A stretch of DNA of 64,000 bases from Carposina sasakii (GCA_014607495.2 CP053175.1:8184001-8248000), one strand, 5' to 3'. Positions 20,901-30,333 are shown, numbered from the stretch's first letter. The notes: a model not told the origin generated them from the sequence alone. Program-made: numbers and translations.

Positions 20901-23382
20901 CCTGGAGGGTGTACTGAAGTTCTTAAAGCGAAACTATACTGAGGTAATGGTCTTATTTGGTGTCAAAACTATAATTGTTCCTACCTCTTCTAAACGTTTT
21001 GTCTCTTTTCTCGCTGCGAGCGCCCGCCCCTGTTGAATTTTTTACCTGACGTTAGTCGCGCATGGAACGCTTCCTAAACCTACTTATAGTTGAAGTTTCG
21101 TGTGTAACAATTGTAGAAGTGGAAAACCCAATTATAGATAAAAAAAACTCTTGATAAGACGGCTGAGATTCCGCGCGGAAAAAGAAAGAAGAGAAAATAC
21201 CCAGGTTTGATTTCTATGTTCACTTTGACGCGTCGCGAACCCCTAATTTAACGTTTTTGCCCAGCCCCCTTCCTAAAAATTTAGTAATAGAGTGGGATTA
21301 AATTAAAGAGGTAATTAATATCGGGGGACGTATGGTCGATCCCAGTCACCGGCTTGTACCAGTGAATTTATTTAATGTACGGTCCCCTTATTACCCAACT
21401 AGCAAAAGCAAAGCGATAGCGAAAATTGCACAAAAATCACTGATTACTTGTCAAATTCGTATTACGTAAAATGAATTTCAAAGGAACTTTGACGTTTCAA
21501 GGAGAATATTGTACAATTTTCGCTATCGCTTTGCTTCGGCTTTGCTATTGCTTTTGCGTAATCAGGGGGCGGGTTTTAATGTAGTAAAATTGTCACTTAT
21601 CTCGTGCTATGAAATAGATCTAGCCACGTTTATCAGAGCGGGGACTGATGTAAATAATCAGTTACAAGTTGCTAGCTCATCGCCTGAGAGATGCCCGAGT
21701 TCCTTAATCGACTCTTACGACATACACGGAAGGAGATGCAGCTGATGTATTCTAGTAAAACCCGGAAGAGAATATTCAAATGTATGGAACTGTATAGGCA
21801 CGGGCAGACCGGATGCGTAAGCATAGACGTCAAGCGGTGACAGTTTCATACATTAAACTCAGAGGTACGTGTACATCTACGCTTACGTGGACACATACGC
21901 ATCCAGTATGCTCGAGGCTTTATTAAGGGCCAGCCAATTTTTCCAAACGTCAAATAGCCCGTCAAAGGAATAAAGTTGATGCTATCTCTATTATGATCAA
22001 GTTTTAGAGAGAGACAACATCAATTTTATTCCTCTGATAGGCTAACTGACGTTTGGGAAAATCGGCCCTAATATCAAATCAAATCAAATATTCTTTATTT
22101 GTGGATCATAGGTAAATTATAAGGTATATGTCCTACCGGTGGGCGTAAAAAAATGTTAAATTCCAAATAAAATTCTAATACAATAATAATAAATCAAATC
22201 AAGTCAATAATAAATGTCAAAAATTATTTTATGGTCACAAATAACAAAGTGTACAATAAATTATACAATACCACCAATAAATTATACAATAAGTGATGAT
22301 CTCAGGCTGCTTCCGACCGGTCGGAGCGGAGGTTGTTGGGGGAGGCCTATGTCCAACAGTGGACTTCTCAGGGCTGTAAATGATGATGATAATGAAGTGA
22401 TGATCTCCGACCGTATTTCGGGCAACCCGACCTTCGAGAGTGATTGGCCAGGTACGCAGGAGATATTATAGTGCACAATTGTGTGCGCAAAACACAGATG
22501 CACTCTCTATTCCGTCACTCTCATAGTCCGATAGGACGGAAAGCCGACACGACCGGAGAGAGATTACGTGTTGGGGTTTTACGTGCTTTCCGAGGCAAGA
22601 GCTAAGTGACAATTTTGCAATATTAAAATCTGTACATGAAATAAATTCATTGGTACAGGCCCGTGACTGGGATCGAACTTACGCCTCCCGCTTGGAAGGT
22701 GCACGTCTTAACCGCGTTAAGGTTGTGGGGGTGGTGAAAATGGAAGCGTTCCGGCCCCACCGGGCCACTAAGCGTTGTTCGGCCCATGTATATGTCGAAG
22801 GCATATTGTAAAACACGCTGTATTACAAAACTGCTAGGCATTTTGAATAGTATGGGCTTTCGAGCGAGACAATTTGGCTTCTAGCAATTTGTCAGCTTAA
22901 TTAATTAGGTTAGGTTATGTTAGACCTGTTAAAATAACAACGCACGAGTCGAGCGAGCGTAGCGAGCGTATCGCGATAGCGACCGGCGAAGTGCTAAAAG
23001 GGATTCTTTCTTTCATACTATTCAAAATGCCTAGCTGTTTTGTAATACGGCGTGTTCTACAATAAGCCTGCGACATATATATTTCAATAATTTTGTGAGA
23101 AACTTCGATATCGCGTTCTAGGATTTGCATTGGATTGTGGTTCTCTCTTGCATCCGATAAGGTGGCTCCGCCACAAGGTCAGGTAGATAATATGCAACTA
23201 AATATGTATTTTTTCAGAGTGATATCGACTGTGCGGTGGACAAATTTACCGCTTTACGTCGTCTGCCGCTGAAGACTAACAACACGACCAGTGTGTTCTC
23301 ACCGAAACAGCTTCTGTACATCGCAAGTCAAATTCCCAATGTTATGCAGCTACTTCAAATGCATCACAATAAACTGGTCTAA
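17712..23382 (+). CDS. WSCD-family sulfotransferase-like protein, five exons, 255 aa
   Basis: Coding exons are 17712-17910, 18352-18518, 19567-19627, 20768-20943 and 23218-23382, and every intron has GT-AG ends and matching phase (1, 0, 1, 0). The protein starts with a signal-anchor-like segment (about residues 3-23), as in Golgi type II sulfotransferases. It then has VALVSYPCSSNYWLRFLLQQ at the 5'-phosphosulfate (PAPS) loop, and AILLVRDPKDVIP|SRF with R115 and S123 at the 3'-phosphate site. A W...FY...W pattern and YIVYHEILLQDTKATLEGVL follow. This order matches the insect WSCD family (Drosophila CG9164), which has the sulfotransferase fold without a WSC domain. Oddity: the loop normally reads close to PGSGNTW; here it is PCSSNYW, so activity may be changed. 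Substrate unknown. I chose the ATG at 17712 because it places the anchor segment at the N-terminus. Introns are filled with repeats. Confidence 0.85.
18066..18245 (+). repeat. Rep-B (SINE with RTE-like tail), intron 1
   Basis: Sense copy with GGTCACCAACCCGCCTGCCC and the tail GCCTACATCCAGGACTGCAA. In better copies the tail encodes EAYVQQWTAIG-stop, like the end of RTE ORF2. Confidence 0.75.
18352..18518 (+). CDS. WSCD-family gene, exon 2
   Basis: 167 nt, acceptor CTTTCCACCAG, donor CCG|GTATGT. It encodes residues 67-122, with RVLVVKRHTA and AILLVRDPKDVIP, the central beta strand and the Arg of the 3'-phosphate site. Confidence 0.9.
18548..18690 (+). repeat. SINE-1, diverged copy, intron 2
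   Basis: B-box-like GGTTCAAATCCCGGTAGGTG followed by the CATTGATATGATGAATATCG body. The A-box half is not clear. The body is interrupted near 18650. Confidence 0.6.
18712..18835 (+). repeat. Rep-A repeat, intron 2
   Basis: ATAATCACGCCTTTATCCCT then GGGGTAGGCAAAGCACCAAG and TGAGATGTACAAGTTCGGTT. SINE-1 tail sequence (ATTTATATACCGTTGCTTTG) follows at 18837-18915. Confidence 0.75.
18985..19050 (-). repeat. Rep-C fragment, intron 2
   Basis: Short reverse copy with ATCAGTGACAAGTCGCTAGC. Confidence 0.5.
19178..19440 (-). repeat. Rep-B, intron 2
   Basis: Near-complete antisense copy. It begins ATCATCATCATCAGCCTATT, has CACGCTGGGCAGGCGGGTTG and ends at GCCGGCACCACGCGG. It sits about 125 bp upstream of exon 3. 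Confidence 0.85.
19567..19627 (+). CDS. WSCD-family gene, exon 3
   Basis: A 61-nt exon between TTATATCTTTCAG and G|GTAGAA. It encodes SRFKSFHGRHAALIQASNFK. It supplies the Ser (S123) of the 3'-phosphate site and is the only segment that joins exons 2 and 4 in phase. Confidence 0.85.
20118..20304. mobile_element. hAT-type MITE, 187 bp, intron 3
   Basis: The ends CAGTGGTTCCCAAAGT and AGTTTGGGAACCCCTG are flanked by ATTTATAC on both sides (20110-20117 and 20305-20312). The same family lies in opposite orientation at 40517-40686. Confidence 0.9.
20614..20745 (+). repeat. Rep-E repeat, intron 3
   Basis: It contains CGGCGGTAGGCTCATCACTT, GGTGAAAAGAGGGTGTGTAA and CTCTTTGGGGGATAATGAGC. A second copy is at 45880-46003. 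Confidence 0.65.
20768..20943 (+). CDS. WSCD-family gene, exon 4
   Basis: 176 nt, acceptor ATACATTTTCAG, donor GAG|GTAATG. It encodes residues 143-201, including HLQAWIQFYMKSLSWTKGP and the IVYHEILLQDTKATL strand-helix typical of sulfotransferases. Confidence 0.9.
21384..21568. mobile_element. FB-1-related foldback element, intron 4
   Basis: The inner arms AAAGCGATAGCGAAAATTG (about 21408-21426) and CAATTTTCGCTATCGCTTT (21514-21532) are inverted. The right end ATTGCTTTTGCGTAATCAGG matches the ends at 40876-41035 and 37490-37524. Confidence 0.65.
21610..21770 (-). repeat. Rep-C, intron 4
   Basis: Reverse copy with TTAATCGACTCTTACGACAT and AGGAGATGCAGCTGATGTAT. Confidence 0.75.
21927..22068. 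mobile_element. FB-2 palindromic MITE, 142 bp, TAA target duplication
   Basis: GGGCCAGCCAATTTTTCCAA and its near-complement at the right end (TTTGGGAAAATCGGCCC) frame a self-complementary sequence. TAA flanks both sides (21924-21926 and 22069-22071), as for PIF/Harbinger-type MITEs. A sister copy is at 29170-29306. Confidence 0.75.
22303..22390 (+). pseudogene. RTE-type LINE 3' tail, intron 4
   Basis: GGCTGCTTCCGACCGGTCGG then GGCCTATGTCCAACAGTGGA and a GATGATGAT tail, homologous to 340-450. Confidence 0.7.
22392..22716 (-). repeat. SINE-2 (tRNA-derived), intron 4
   Basis: Read on the - strand, a tRNA-like head (GGCGTAAGTTCGATCCCAGT as B box) is followed by a body with GAGAGTGACGGAATAGAGAG and TCTCCTGCGTACCTGG. 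A fuller copy is at 25095-25460. Confidence 0.7.
22724..23175. mobile_element. Solo LTR-like element with TG...CA ends and AGGT target duplication, intron 4
   Basis: It starts TGTGGGGGTGGTGAAAATGG and ends GGTGGCTCCGCCACA, with AGGT on both sides (22720-22723 and 23176-23179). It is homologous to the shorter direct repeats at 544-707 and 1129-1291. The extra length comes from the foldback nested at 22794-23074. It ends only 42 bp before exon 5. Confidence 0.75.
22794..23074. mobile_element. Foldback element nested in the solo LTR
   Basis: The arms are about 60 bp (22794-22854 and 23014-23074). The outer ends are GTCGAAGGC and GCCTGCGAC, and the inner ends are TTTTGAATAGTATG and its complement. 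The LTR copies at 544 and 1129 lack it, which shows the insertion point within the ATGTATAT of the LTR. Confidence 0.75.
23218..23382 (+). CDS. WSCD-family gene, exon 5 (terminal)
   Basis: Acceptor GTATTTTTTCAG. It encodes SDIDCAVDKFTALRRLPLKT and a helical C-terminus (FSPKQLLYIASQIPNVMQLL) to a TAA stop. In this family the region after the last core helix is variable, so its identity rests on phase and position. Confidence 0.75.
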   Translation, partial: SDIDCAVDKFTALRRLPLKTNNTTSVFSPKQLLYIASQIPNVMQLLQMHHNKLV

Positions 23383-23625
23383 ATATATAAAGGGTTTGGA
23401 CAATGTAACAGTTTTTCAAGTGAAAGTTACCCAAACATTTCCGCAAATAGCGATTAGATTATCATTAAACGAAGGCGATGAATCAAGGATTTTCATTTGT
23501 TACGAAAACTTTGGGCACTTAAATGATTGTCGACAATTTGTACCCTCGACAATGTTGTCGAAGCTACTATGAAAAAGCGTTATAAGAACATCTTACTTTT
23601 GTATAAGCTTCATTGGTTCAGCTTA

Positions 23626-23631
23626 AATAAA
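23626..23631 (+). promoter_or_regulatory. Candidate polyadenylation signal of the WSCD-family gene
   Basis: AATAAA is 244 nt after the stop codon and is followed by a T-rich stretch at 23655-23675. The 3' untranslated region before it has no other AATAAA. Confidence 0.4.
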
Positions 23632-23684
23632 AATAGGTAAAATGTAAACTTAGACTTTGTTTCATTTCCTTCTTATGTTGATGC

Positions 23685-23800
23685 AGGGCTAGACTAGAAT
23701 GCATCTCCTTCCGTGCGTGTCGTAAGAGTCGACTAAAGAACTCATGGGCGTTCTCTCAAGCGATGAAATTAAAGCTTCACCTCTTGTTAATTCCTTCTTA
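23685..23800 (+). repeat. Rep-C fragment
   Basis: AATGCATCTCCTTCCGTGCG, CGTAAGAGTCGACTAAAGAA and GCGTTCTCTCAAGCGATG. Confidence 0.65.
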
Positions 23801-23864
23801 AGATGGTCCTACAGTACGACTTTTACATGGAACGAGCTCTACTATACGGGGTATTTGTTATCTT

Positions 23865-24045
23865 CTTCTTCAGCCTATTGCAGTCCACTGCTGGACGTGG
23901 GCCTCCCCTAGGCACGCCACAAGGCTACTGCCATAGGGAGTTTTTTGCCGCTGTGTTATCAATAATCTCTAAAATCGGACCGCATCGGGAATCGAACCCG
24001 CGATCCCACTAAACCAATCCTGACGCGTAGCTCGGTAATCCGTTC
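23865..24045 (-). repeat. Rep-B fragment joined to a tRNA-like head
   Basis: AGCCTATTGCAGTCCACTGC to 23950 is the Rep-B tail. Then 23985-24040 on the - strand reads GGGATCGCGGGTTCGATTCC, a B-box-like sequence. Confidence 0.55.
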
Positions 24046-24206
24046 TGATTTAAGACCAGACGTTCGAGACCCTACTACTGGAATAAAATATACGAGTACC
24101 ATCTTAACTCGAAAAGTGTAATAGGAATAAACGCAGACGTTAATTAGAACCACTGTAGAAGCATGTGCTAAAGTATTAAATCCCCGTTAATATTAAAAAA
24201 CCAGTG

Positions 24207-24378
24207 CTTCACTAGAATATTCTTCAGTTGCATTTCCTTCCGTGCATGTCCTAAGAGTCGACTAAGGAACTCGGGCTTTACCTCTGACGATAAGCTAGCA
24301 ACTTGTCCCTGATCATTGAGGGATCTTGTTTATGATTCTGTACTTCTGGCTACCCCATTTGGGAAACACAACCGTGTG
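24207..24378 (+). repeat. Rep-C
   Basis: CATTTCCTTCCGTGCATGTC to TTCTGGCTACCCCATTTGGG. Confidence 0.7.
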
Positions 24379-25094
24379 TATATTAGTGGTAGCTAATATA
24401 ACGTATAGCTTTTAAAAATAACATGCTATTTGTCCATAGCGCAATAACCAATGATTTAATTGACTCGTTCCAAGCTAAACGCTATAACGATAAGCGCGCT
24501 TCACGTGTCAAAAATAGCGCGCTATTTGCATGTAGCATATCACTTTCACGCGTTCCGAGAATATAGCTTTTTTGAACACCACTACTATGTATGTTGTCTT
24601 AAAAATTGTATAATGAGAGTAGTACATCGCGTCCCGTTCCCTTTCTAATATATTGATAGTAAGACGTTAGAGTTAGACCCCGGAAGCAACATTTCTTTAT
24701 AACAGCATTAGGTACGTTATTATAGTCAATAAGTCGATTTATACATCTCGAATAAAACTCACAAGTCATTTTCGAGTTAGAAGTGACTTAGGCAAAATGT
24801 GAGTCCCCTTCTGCCAATAATAGAAATGGGTTCAACGGTTCAACGTGTTATCTTATCGCGTTCCTATTGGCTGCACAGGGCTGGCAGATACACGGGGAGA
24901 TATCCGTGAATCGGGGAAATTCCCCCCGAATTGGGGAGTTTGGAAAATTGTTGCTTTGATTTTAAATTAATTATAATGTTCTCGTTATGTTAGTTAGTTT
25001 TATCATTAGCAGAATATAGAATTCTATCATGGATTGCCTTCAACTAGGCATTAAACTACTTTGTCCTGAATTATTAGAAACCAAAAACTTGGAG
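24379..25094. other. Unassigned stretch
   Basis: No gene seen. GCGCGCT-containing motifs occur near 24497-24530, and a short GGGGA-rich tract lies at 24895-24950. Confidence 0.3.
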
Positions 25095-25460
25095 GCTGTG
25101 TGATGATGGGATGATGATCTCCGACCGTATTTCGGCCAAGGCGACCAATCTCTACGAAAATTGGCCAGGTACGCAGGAGATATTATGCACAAGTGTGTGC
25201 GCAAACACAGATGCACTCTCTATTCCCTCACTCTCATAGTCCGATGGGACGGAAAGCCGACACGACCGGAAAGAGATCAGGCGCAGGACCAACAGTTTTA
25301 CGTGCTTGCCGAGGCACGAGCTAAGTGGCAATTTTACAACATTAAAATCTGTACATTAAATAAATTCATTGGTACAGGCCCGTGACTGGCATCGAACTTA
25401 CGCCTCCCGCTTGGAAGGTGCACGTCTTAACCACTGGGCTATCACCGCTACCATGGAGGG
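25095..25460 (-). repeat. SINE-2 (tRNA-derived), fuller copy
   Basis: On the - strand: CGGTGATAGCCCAGTGGTTA (A box), then AGGCGTAAGTTCGATGCC (B box), then a body with CGTAAAACTGTTGGTCCTGC and CTTTCCGGTCGTGTCGGC. It matches 22392-22716 along most of its length. Confidence 0.75.
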
Positions 25461-25494
25461 TGTGTAGTTGTATTTCTAGGAATTCTAAAGTTTA

Positions 25495-25530
25495 CGCGGA
25501 CGAATTCGTGGGCGTTCGCTAGCCATAACA
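25495..25530 (+). repeat. Lep-T end fragment
   Basis: ACGCGGACGAATTCGTGGGC then GCTAG only. Confidence 0.5.
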
Positions 25531-25754
25531 TAATGTCTACTCTATCACGTAAAAACGATAATATAATGCCAGTCCTACGTGTTATATCTAATTTATTACA
25601 TAAGGTACATTAAGGAGAGTATGTTATCCGTTTCCTTGGGTTTCTGGGGCCCTTATCTGAGAGTTTTTCATGCAATCGGACCCACGGACTCCAAGATATC
25701 TCTGTTCGTCTGATTAAAGTTACAGTGTAGTTTGGAGAACAGTATATTAACTTC

Positions 25755-25938
25755 AGAGGCTAGTAGATACGTGTTCGCTCTCAACTGAGGAGTGTTTTCT
25801 TCGAGCAACTTGTCACTGATCTTTCTCATCTGTCTAGGCTATGCTAAACGTGGCTGCAAGATCCCTAGTGATCCTGCTGTTCTAGCTACCTCATTTTGAA
25901 AATACAGCCGTGTCTCTTTGTATGTATATAAGATATTT
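25755..25938 (+). repeat. Rep-C 3' part
   Basis: AGCAACTTGTCACTGATCTT, GCTATGCTAAACGTGGCTGC and CTCATTTTGAAAATACAGCC. Confidence 0.65.
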
Positions 25939-26513
25939 CTTATTCCTCGACATTATCTAGTTACAATAACGCGGGTTGATAATTTGTAATCAAAAAAATT
26001 ATATCTTAGGTAGGTTAAAATTTTGTGGATAGGTTCTCAATATTGGGCTATTTTCATTATTGTTACGTTTATACATAGAGTACATAAAATAGAATACTTA
26101 GTTTTTATTTAAAATTAATTACACATACACGGACATAAACAACTTCCTCGTGCTGATGAAGTCGTAGGCTAGATACAAACAAAGTTAAACTTGTCTCACT
26201 GTACTCCTGGGCTGTGCGTTAGGCGCTCCTCCCGGCGCTGTCAATCATACAAATCCGTGATTTGGGTGCGAATTCGGAGCTTTGTGCTTCCCACTATCGA
26301 CCAAGAAGGAAGGAGGAAAAGGGGATTCCAATATTCAGTTACATCACAGATATGATAGTTACATTGAACTGCGACAAATAAAAATAATTTCGTCAATACA
26401 TATAACGTAGTAAGGATGAACCACTGGTTGTGTCATATTTTAGCATTGACGCAAAAATCTGACGGGTGTTGTTATTTTAACACCATTGTGTATCAGTTCT
26501 GTGCTGATGCAGA

Positions 26514-26766
26514 GTCAACTCTTACAACTTGCAACGTAGGGAGATGCAGCTGATGTATTCTAATAAAGCACCCACTAGAATACATCAGCTGCATTTCTTT
26601 ACGTGCATGTCGTAAGAGTCGACTAAGGAAACTCAGGGGCGTTCTCTCAGGTATGAAACCAGATATCACAGATTGTTTCCGTCTAGTCCTGTCATGCTAA
26701 ACATATAGGATCTCCTTCGTAATCCTGCAGTTCTAGCTACGCCATTTTGAAAATACAGCCGTGTAT
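26514..26766. repeat. Two Rep-C copies head to head
   Basis: A reverse fragment (26514-26573, GATGCAGCTGATGTATTCTA) meets a forward copy (26574-26766, AGAATACATCAGCTGCATTT) and forms an inverted pair. Confidence 0.7.
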
Positions 26767-26768
26767 TA

Positions 26769-27214
26769 TACAGTGTGTTTGTGACAGCCAGGCAAATATT
26801 GATATGATGCCTTCAGACCATGATTCTGAGATGGAAACCAGTGGAAATTTTCCGAGTTTTTTTTTATTTTTCCAAGAAATAAAATAGTGGTTGGTTTAAG
26901 TAAGCCTTAAATGATGACTTAAAAACAAAATTTTTACCTATGGATATTTTTTTTAAAGATGCTTTCAAAAAAGTTCAATTAACTGAACAACCCCAAAGGT
27001 GAGTCACAAGTGATCTAAAAAACAGTAAAGTATCACACAATAACCGATAAGCCCATTTAACTAGACACAGGATCGTCCGATACAATTGGCGCGGAAGGCA
27101 AACATTACGTATAATCAAATCAAAAATTAATTTTCTGCGAGTAATAACACTGTAGTATAACTCAAAACAATGGTACTTATTCAGTATTTGCCTGGCTGTC
27201 ACACACATCCTGTA
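26769..27214. mobile_element. MITE-2, about 446 bp
   Basis: It starts TACAGTGTGTTTGTGACAGC and ends GGCTGTCACACACATCCTGTA: an inverted repeat of about 30 bp including the ...CAGGCAAATA region. Partial copies are at 46514-46578, 59111-59552 and 62465-62505. The TA-flanked ends suggest a Tc1/mariner-related source. Confidence 0.75.
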
Positions 27215-27426
27215 TATGTACCTATGTATCTTGTCCCTGTGGCATCGCAGCTCGGTCTGAATAGGGATTTTCCGTATCTTTATATTAGTTATTTAAATGC
27301 GTTCTCCTGAATGACTGACTGACGGAACAACACACGCCTATGGCGTGGCAACTACCAACTAAACCAATATGTATCTCAACTACACCATTGTGTATCTCAA
27401 CTACATCAATATGTGGGTTTTGGGGA

Positions 27427-27448
27427 GTTTCGGTCCGCAGACCGAAAC
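27427..27448. other. Perfect 9-bp hairpin
   Basis: GTTTCGGTC-CGCA-GACCGAAAC. It stands alone in plain AT-rich sequence. It could be a helitron-type terminal hairpin, but no CTRR end follows. Confidence 0.4.
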
Positions 27449-27791
27449 GCCTAACAATGCGATTCGTTCCGATATGATTTTTTTTACTATACTTTAATCT
27501 TTAGACCCATTGAGAAGGCATTGTTAAAACTCCAATATGTATCTCTTTAGCATAGTGTTCTATGAACAAACAGTAGGGTCACCTCCTCGTTGTTCATCGT
27601 CCATGGTATCAGGCATACTTTATGCGGGTGATGTATTTTGTGGACACAAGATTTATGTCTGTTTTTTGTATGACGCTCTTGAGGGTTAGATTAAAGATAA
27701 CATGTGAATAGGTCAGAGCCCTGAGCAAATAATACTGAAAACAACCTATATACATGCTTTAGTTTAACACGAGGCTACACAAAGGAGCTTA

Positions 27792-27889
27792 TTACATTCA
27801 TACATATAGATAGAGAGACCCCCAAAGAGATAGCCATGGTGCTCTACCTACCCCATAAGGGATAGAGGCGTGATTATATGTATGAATGT
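27792..27889. repeat. Rep-A fragment framed by an inverted repeat
   Basis: A - strand Rep-A piece (GGTAGAGCACCATGG region and CCCTATGGGG type motif) lies between TTACATTCATACATATA and its inverse TATATGTATGAATGTA. Confidence 0.5.
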
Positions 27890-27919
27890 AGTTAGCCAAA
27901 AGTGAGCAAATAGAGGACG

Positions 27920-28052
27920 GCTGGTGGTGACTGGATGGCAAAAAAGGCAGATCGAGTCTTGTGGCGTACTCTGGGGGAGGCCTACGTCCAGCAGTAGCTG
28001 CAAGAAGCTGACGACGAACATCCGTCGTTGCCATCCAGTCACTACCAGCCAC
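27920..28052. repeat. Foldback with about 22-bp arms containing a Rep-B tail
   Basis: GGCTGGTGGTGACTGGATGG pairs with CCATCCAGTCACTACCAGCC. Between them is GGGGGAGGCCTACGTCCAGC, the Rep-B/RTE tail. Confidence 0.55.
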
Positions 28053-28070
28053 CCTCTTTATAAAAAATAC

Positions 28071-28091
28071 TACAGGGTGTTACACCCTGTA
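28071..28091. mobile_element. Two MITE-type ends fused back to back
   Basis: TACAGGGTGT-T-ACACCCTGTA is a perfect palindrome made of the two MITE-1/MITE-2 ends with nothing between them. It is 22 bp before a full MITE. Confidence 0.6.
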
Positions 28092-28113
28092 TAAGCTATC
28101 AAATCTAATACCA

Positions 28114-28502
28114 TACTGGGTGTAAAAAGACAAGTTTGTTCTTTTAATACCTCGTATTCTTTGTAACATCACGATAATTTTTTTCTGTGGAAGCACCCCT
28201 GGGAAACTACGGGTTTCCAAGATATTGAGGTCCAAATTTACATTAATAATATCATTTTTTTACATAAATCCACCTGAAATCAGTTAACAAACATTTTTCC
28301 ATCTCAAAATGTTATAATGTTAGTTTTGTAGGTACATTTGTACTTTGAGCATCAAACGAATACATTGCTTGCAATAAAATTACAGTATTTTTTCATAATT
28401 TATTTGTCATTTCCCAGGGTTGGTTCCATAGAAAAAAATTATCGTAACCTTACAAAGAATACGAGGTATTAAAAAAACATTGTTGTCTTTTTACTCCCTG
28501 TA
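28114..28502. mobile_element. MITE-1-related element, 389 bp, about 50-bp TIRs
   Basis: It begins TACTGGGTGTAAAAAGACAA and ends TTGTCTTTTTACTCCCTGTA. The inner TIR reads AATACCTCGTATTCTTTGTAA and its inverse. The middle shares AACTACGGGTTTCCAAGATA-like sequence with MITE-1. Confidence 0.8.
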
Positions 28503-28689
28503 TTTATATCGTAGGCTGTTAACATATCAGCATGATTTCTATTATTTTTTAACATCTGATTAGTGTTCACAGGCATTTTGATATCAGCTGATTTAATTAT
28601 TTTTTACTGATTTGTATTTTTGGCTTTGAATTGGCTACTGCTCCTAAGCTACAAAAGCGGCGCTTAAAAAGAATTAGGCTTAATCACTT

Positions 28690-28845
28690 AACTATGGGTG
28701 CGCCCACCATCGGGCCCTACACCCTCCACTGACCCTCGGATCTGATAACCCATAACTGCTAAAACAAGCACTTGCGCGACCTACAATCGCCACAAGAAAC
28801 CAGATCCGAGCACCGAGCATGCAAGATATATACCGGACTATACCG
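28690..28845 (+). repeat. Rep-D repeat copy
   Basis: GCCCACCATCGGGCCCTACA then ACTGACCCTCGGATCTGATA. Confidence 0.65.
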
Positions 28846-28861
28846 AAATCAAAAACTAGTC

Positions 28862-29075
28862 TACAGGTGGGGGTGGTGAAAATGGTGGTGGTGAAAGTGG
28901 CTCCACCCGGCTACTAGTAATTGTTTGGTCCATTTCTGGATAATTCTACCTAAATGAATAATAGAATAACAACTTTCAGCTGGGATATGAAAACTGTGTA
29001 AACTAGTGTTACCAGCGCGTTGTCGCGCGCCGAGAATTTTGCTCGGGCACGGGGGTTGCCCCAAGGCCGTGGCAT
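28862..29075. repeat. Diverged relative of the TGTGGGGG LTR
   Basis: GGTGGGGGTGGTGAAAATGG, GCTACTAGTAATTGTTTGGT and a TTGTCGCGCGCCGAGAATTT block. A further fragment lies at 57218-57305. Confidence 0.4.
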
Positions 29076-29169
29076 CCTCATGATTATAGAAATTAGTTAA
29101 TTAGTAAACCACTAATTATGAAAATCTAAAACCCAACCACTAATTAGTTGCTGGGAGAAATTTCTTTTA

Positions 29170-29306
29170 GGGCCTATTTTTTCAATGCAGGTCAAATAGG
29201 CTGAAGAATATATATTTGATGCTGTTTTTCTCTTATACTTCATCATGATAGAGACGGCATCAACTTTATTCTTCAGATAGGCTATCTACCATTGGAAAAA
29301 ACGCCC
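29170..29306. mobile_element. FB-2 palindromic MITE
   Basis: GGGCCTATTTTTTCAATGCA at the left and TTGGAAAAAACGCCC at the right, with AATAGGCTGAAGAATA and TATTCTTCAGATAGGC as inner arms. Sister of 21927-22068. Confidence 0.65.
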
Positions 29307-30219
29307 TTTAGAGAGATAGGCAAGAGTACAAGGATAAATAAGAATCTTATCTTGTCAACAGGCAACCTCTTTATTAAAATACTAGGGGCATTGCAACCGT
29401 GTAAAGCCGCGTCTAGTCTCTAGTACATATAAACCTTCCTGTTGAATCAAATTCAAATTCAAATTCAAAATCATTTATTCGACATGAAAGCATTAACACT
29501 TGTTTGTCGATTGTCTAATTATATGTTACTTTCTATGTTCGCACCCCAAAAATGAAACCGCTACCAAACAAAAAAGGAGGTGAATTTAAACAACCCAAAA
29601 ATAAATAAATCGCAAAGCTTTTGCTTTGGCAACGGTCACCACCCCAAGGTGCGATTTGTTACGGTCTGTCAGGCATAAGTTAGCGATTCGGGGCTTAATA
29701 GCCACCAACGTGGAGAATAAGAGTTAAGGTCGCCTAAAGACGAAATCCAGAAGAGCTGCTACACAGTTCTCCTTTATGGCAAAACCAACATTAGGTCTGA
29801 CACACCGCATGATTCTACTATTACTGTTACACTATCTCAGTGAAGTGTCACTGTATCTACTTTAAAAAAAACTGTATCAAAATCCATTACGTAGTTTTAA
29901 AGATTTAAGCATACATAGAGACAGACGGAAAGCGGGAAGCGAGCGATTTTGTTTTAAAATACTCGTATAAGTATGTAGTGAAGTACAACTAAAACTAAGT
30001 AAAACCATAAAGTGCTTCACTGGTCATAATACCTTGTAATCCACTCTGTAGTTTAAGCCATTGATGCCGTGTAATCGGCTTGTACAATGGACATATGATA
30101 CCCAAGTCATCGGGCTTTGTATGGTTTACATACGTCATTACGAGTACATGCATTTAAATTGTAAATTTTAGGTATATCAATTGGATATCGTGTATAGAAA
30201 TACATTTTTTTATTATACT
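29307..30219. other. LINE-type tail and unassigned sequence
   Basis: (CAAATT)n then CAAAATCATTTATTCGACAT at 29455-29490 is the style of a LINE 3' tail. 29560-29900 looks like repeat DNA, but I cannot name it. Confidence 0.3.
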
Positions 30220-30252
30220 AGCGGACGCCAGCAACTTTCCCCGCTTAAACTT
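30220..30252 (-). repeat. Lep-T end fragment
   Basis: ACTAGCGGACGCCAGCAACTT, a short remnant 270 bp beyond the stop of the - strand gene. Confidence 0.35.
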
Positions 30253-30318
30253 CAGAAGTTTTACATATTTATTATTCCCACTCGGGTGAAGAATTTTATC
30301 CATTTCTTTATCAATAAT

Positions 30319-30333
30319 TTTATTATATTTATT
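30319..30333 (-). promoter_or_regulatory. Candidate polyadenylation signals for the secreted-protein gene
   Basis: TTTATT (AATAAA on the - strand) occurs at 30319-30324 and 30328-30333, about 190-205 nt after the stop codon. Confidence 0.35.

Noticed and set aside
28114..28502. Coding remnants inside the MITE
   Set aside because: No frame longer than a few dozen codons, and the family is defined only by its inverted ends.
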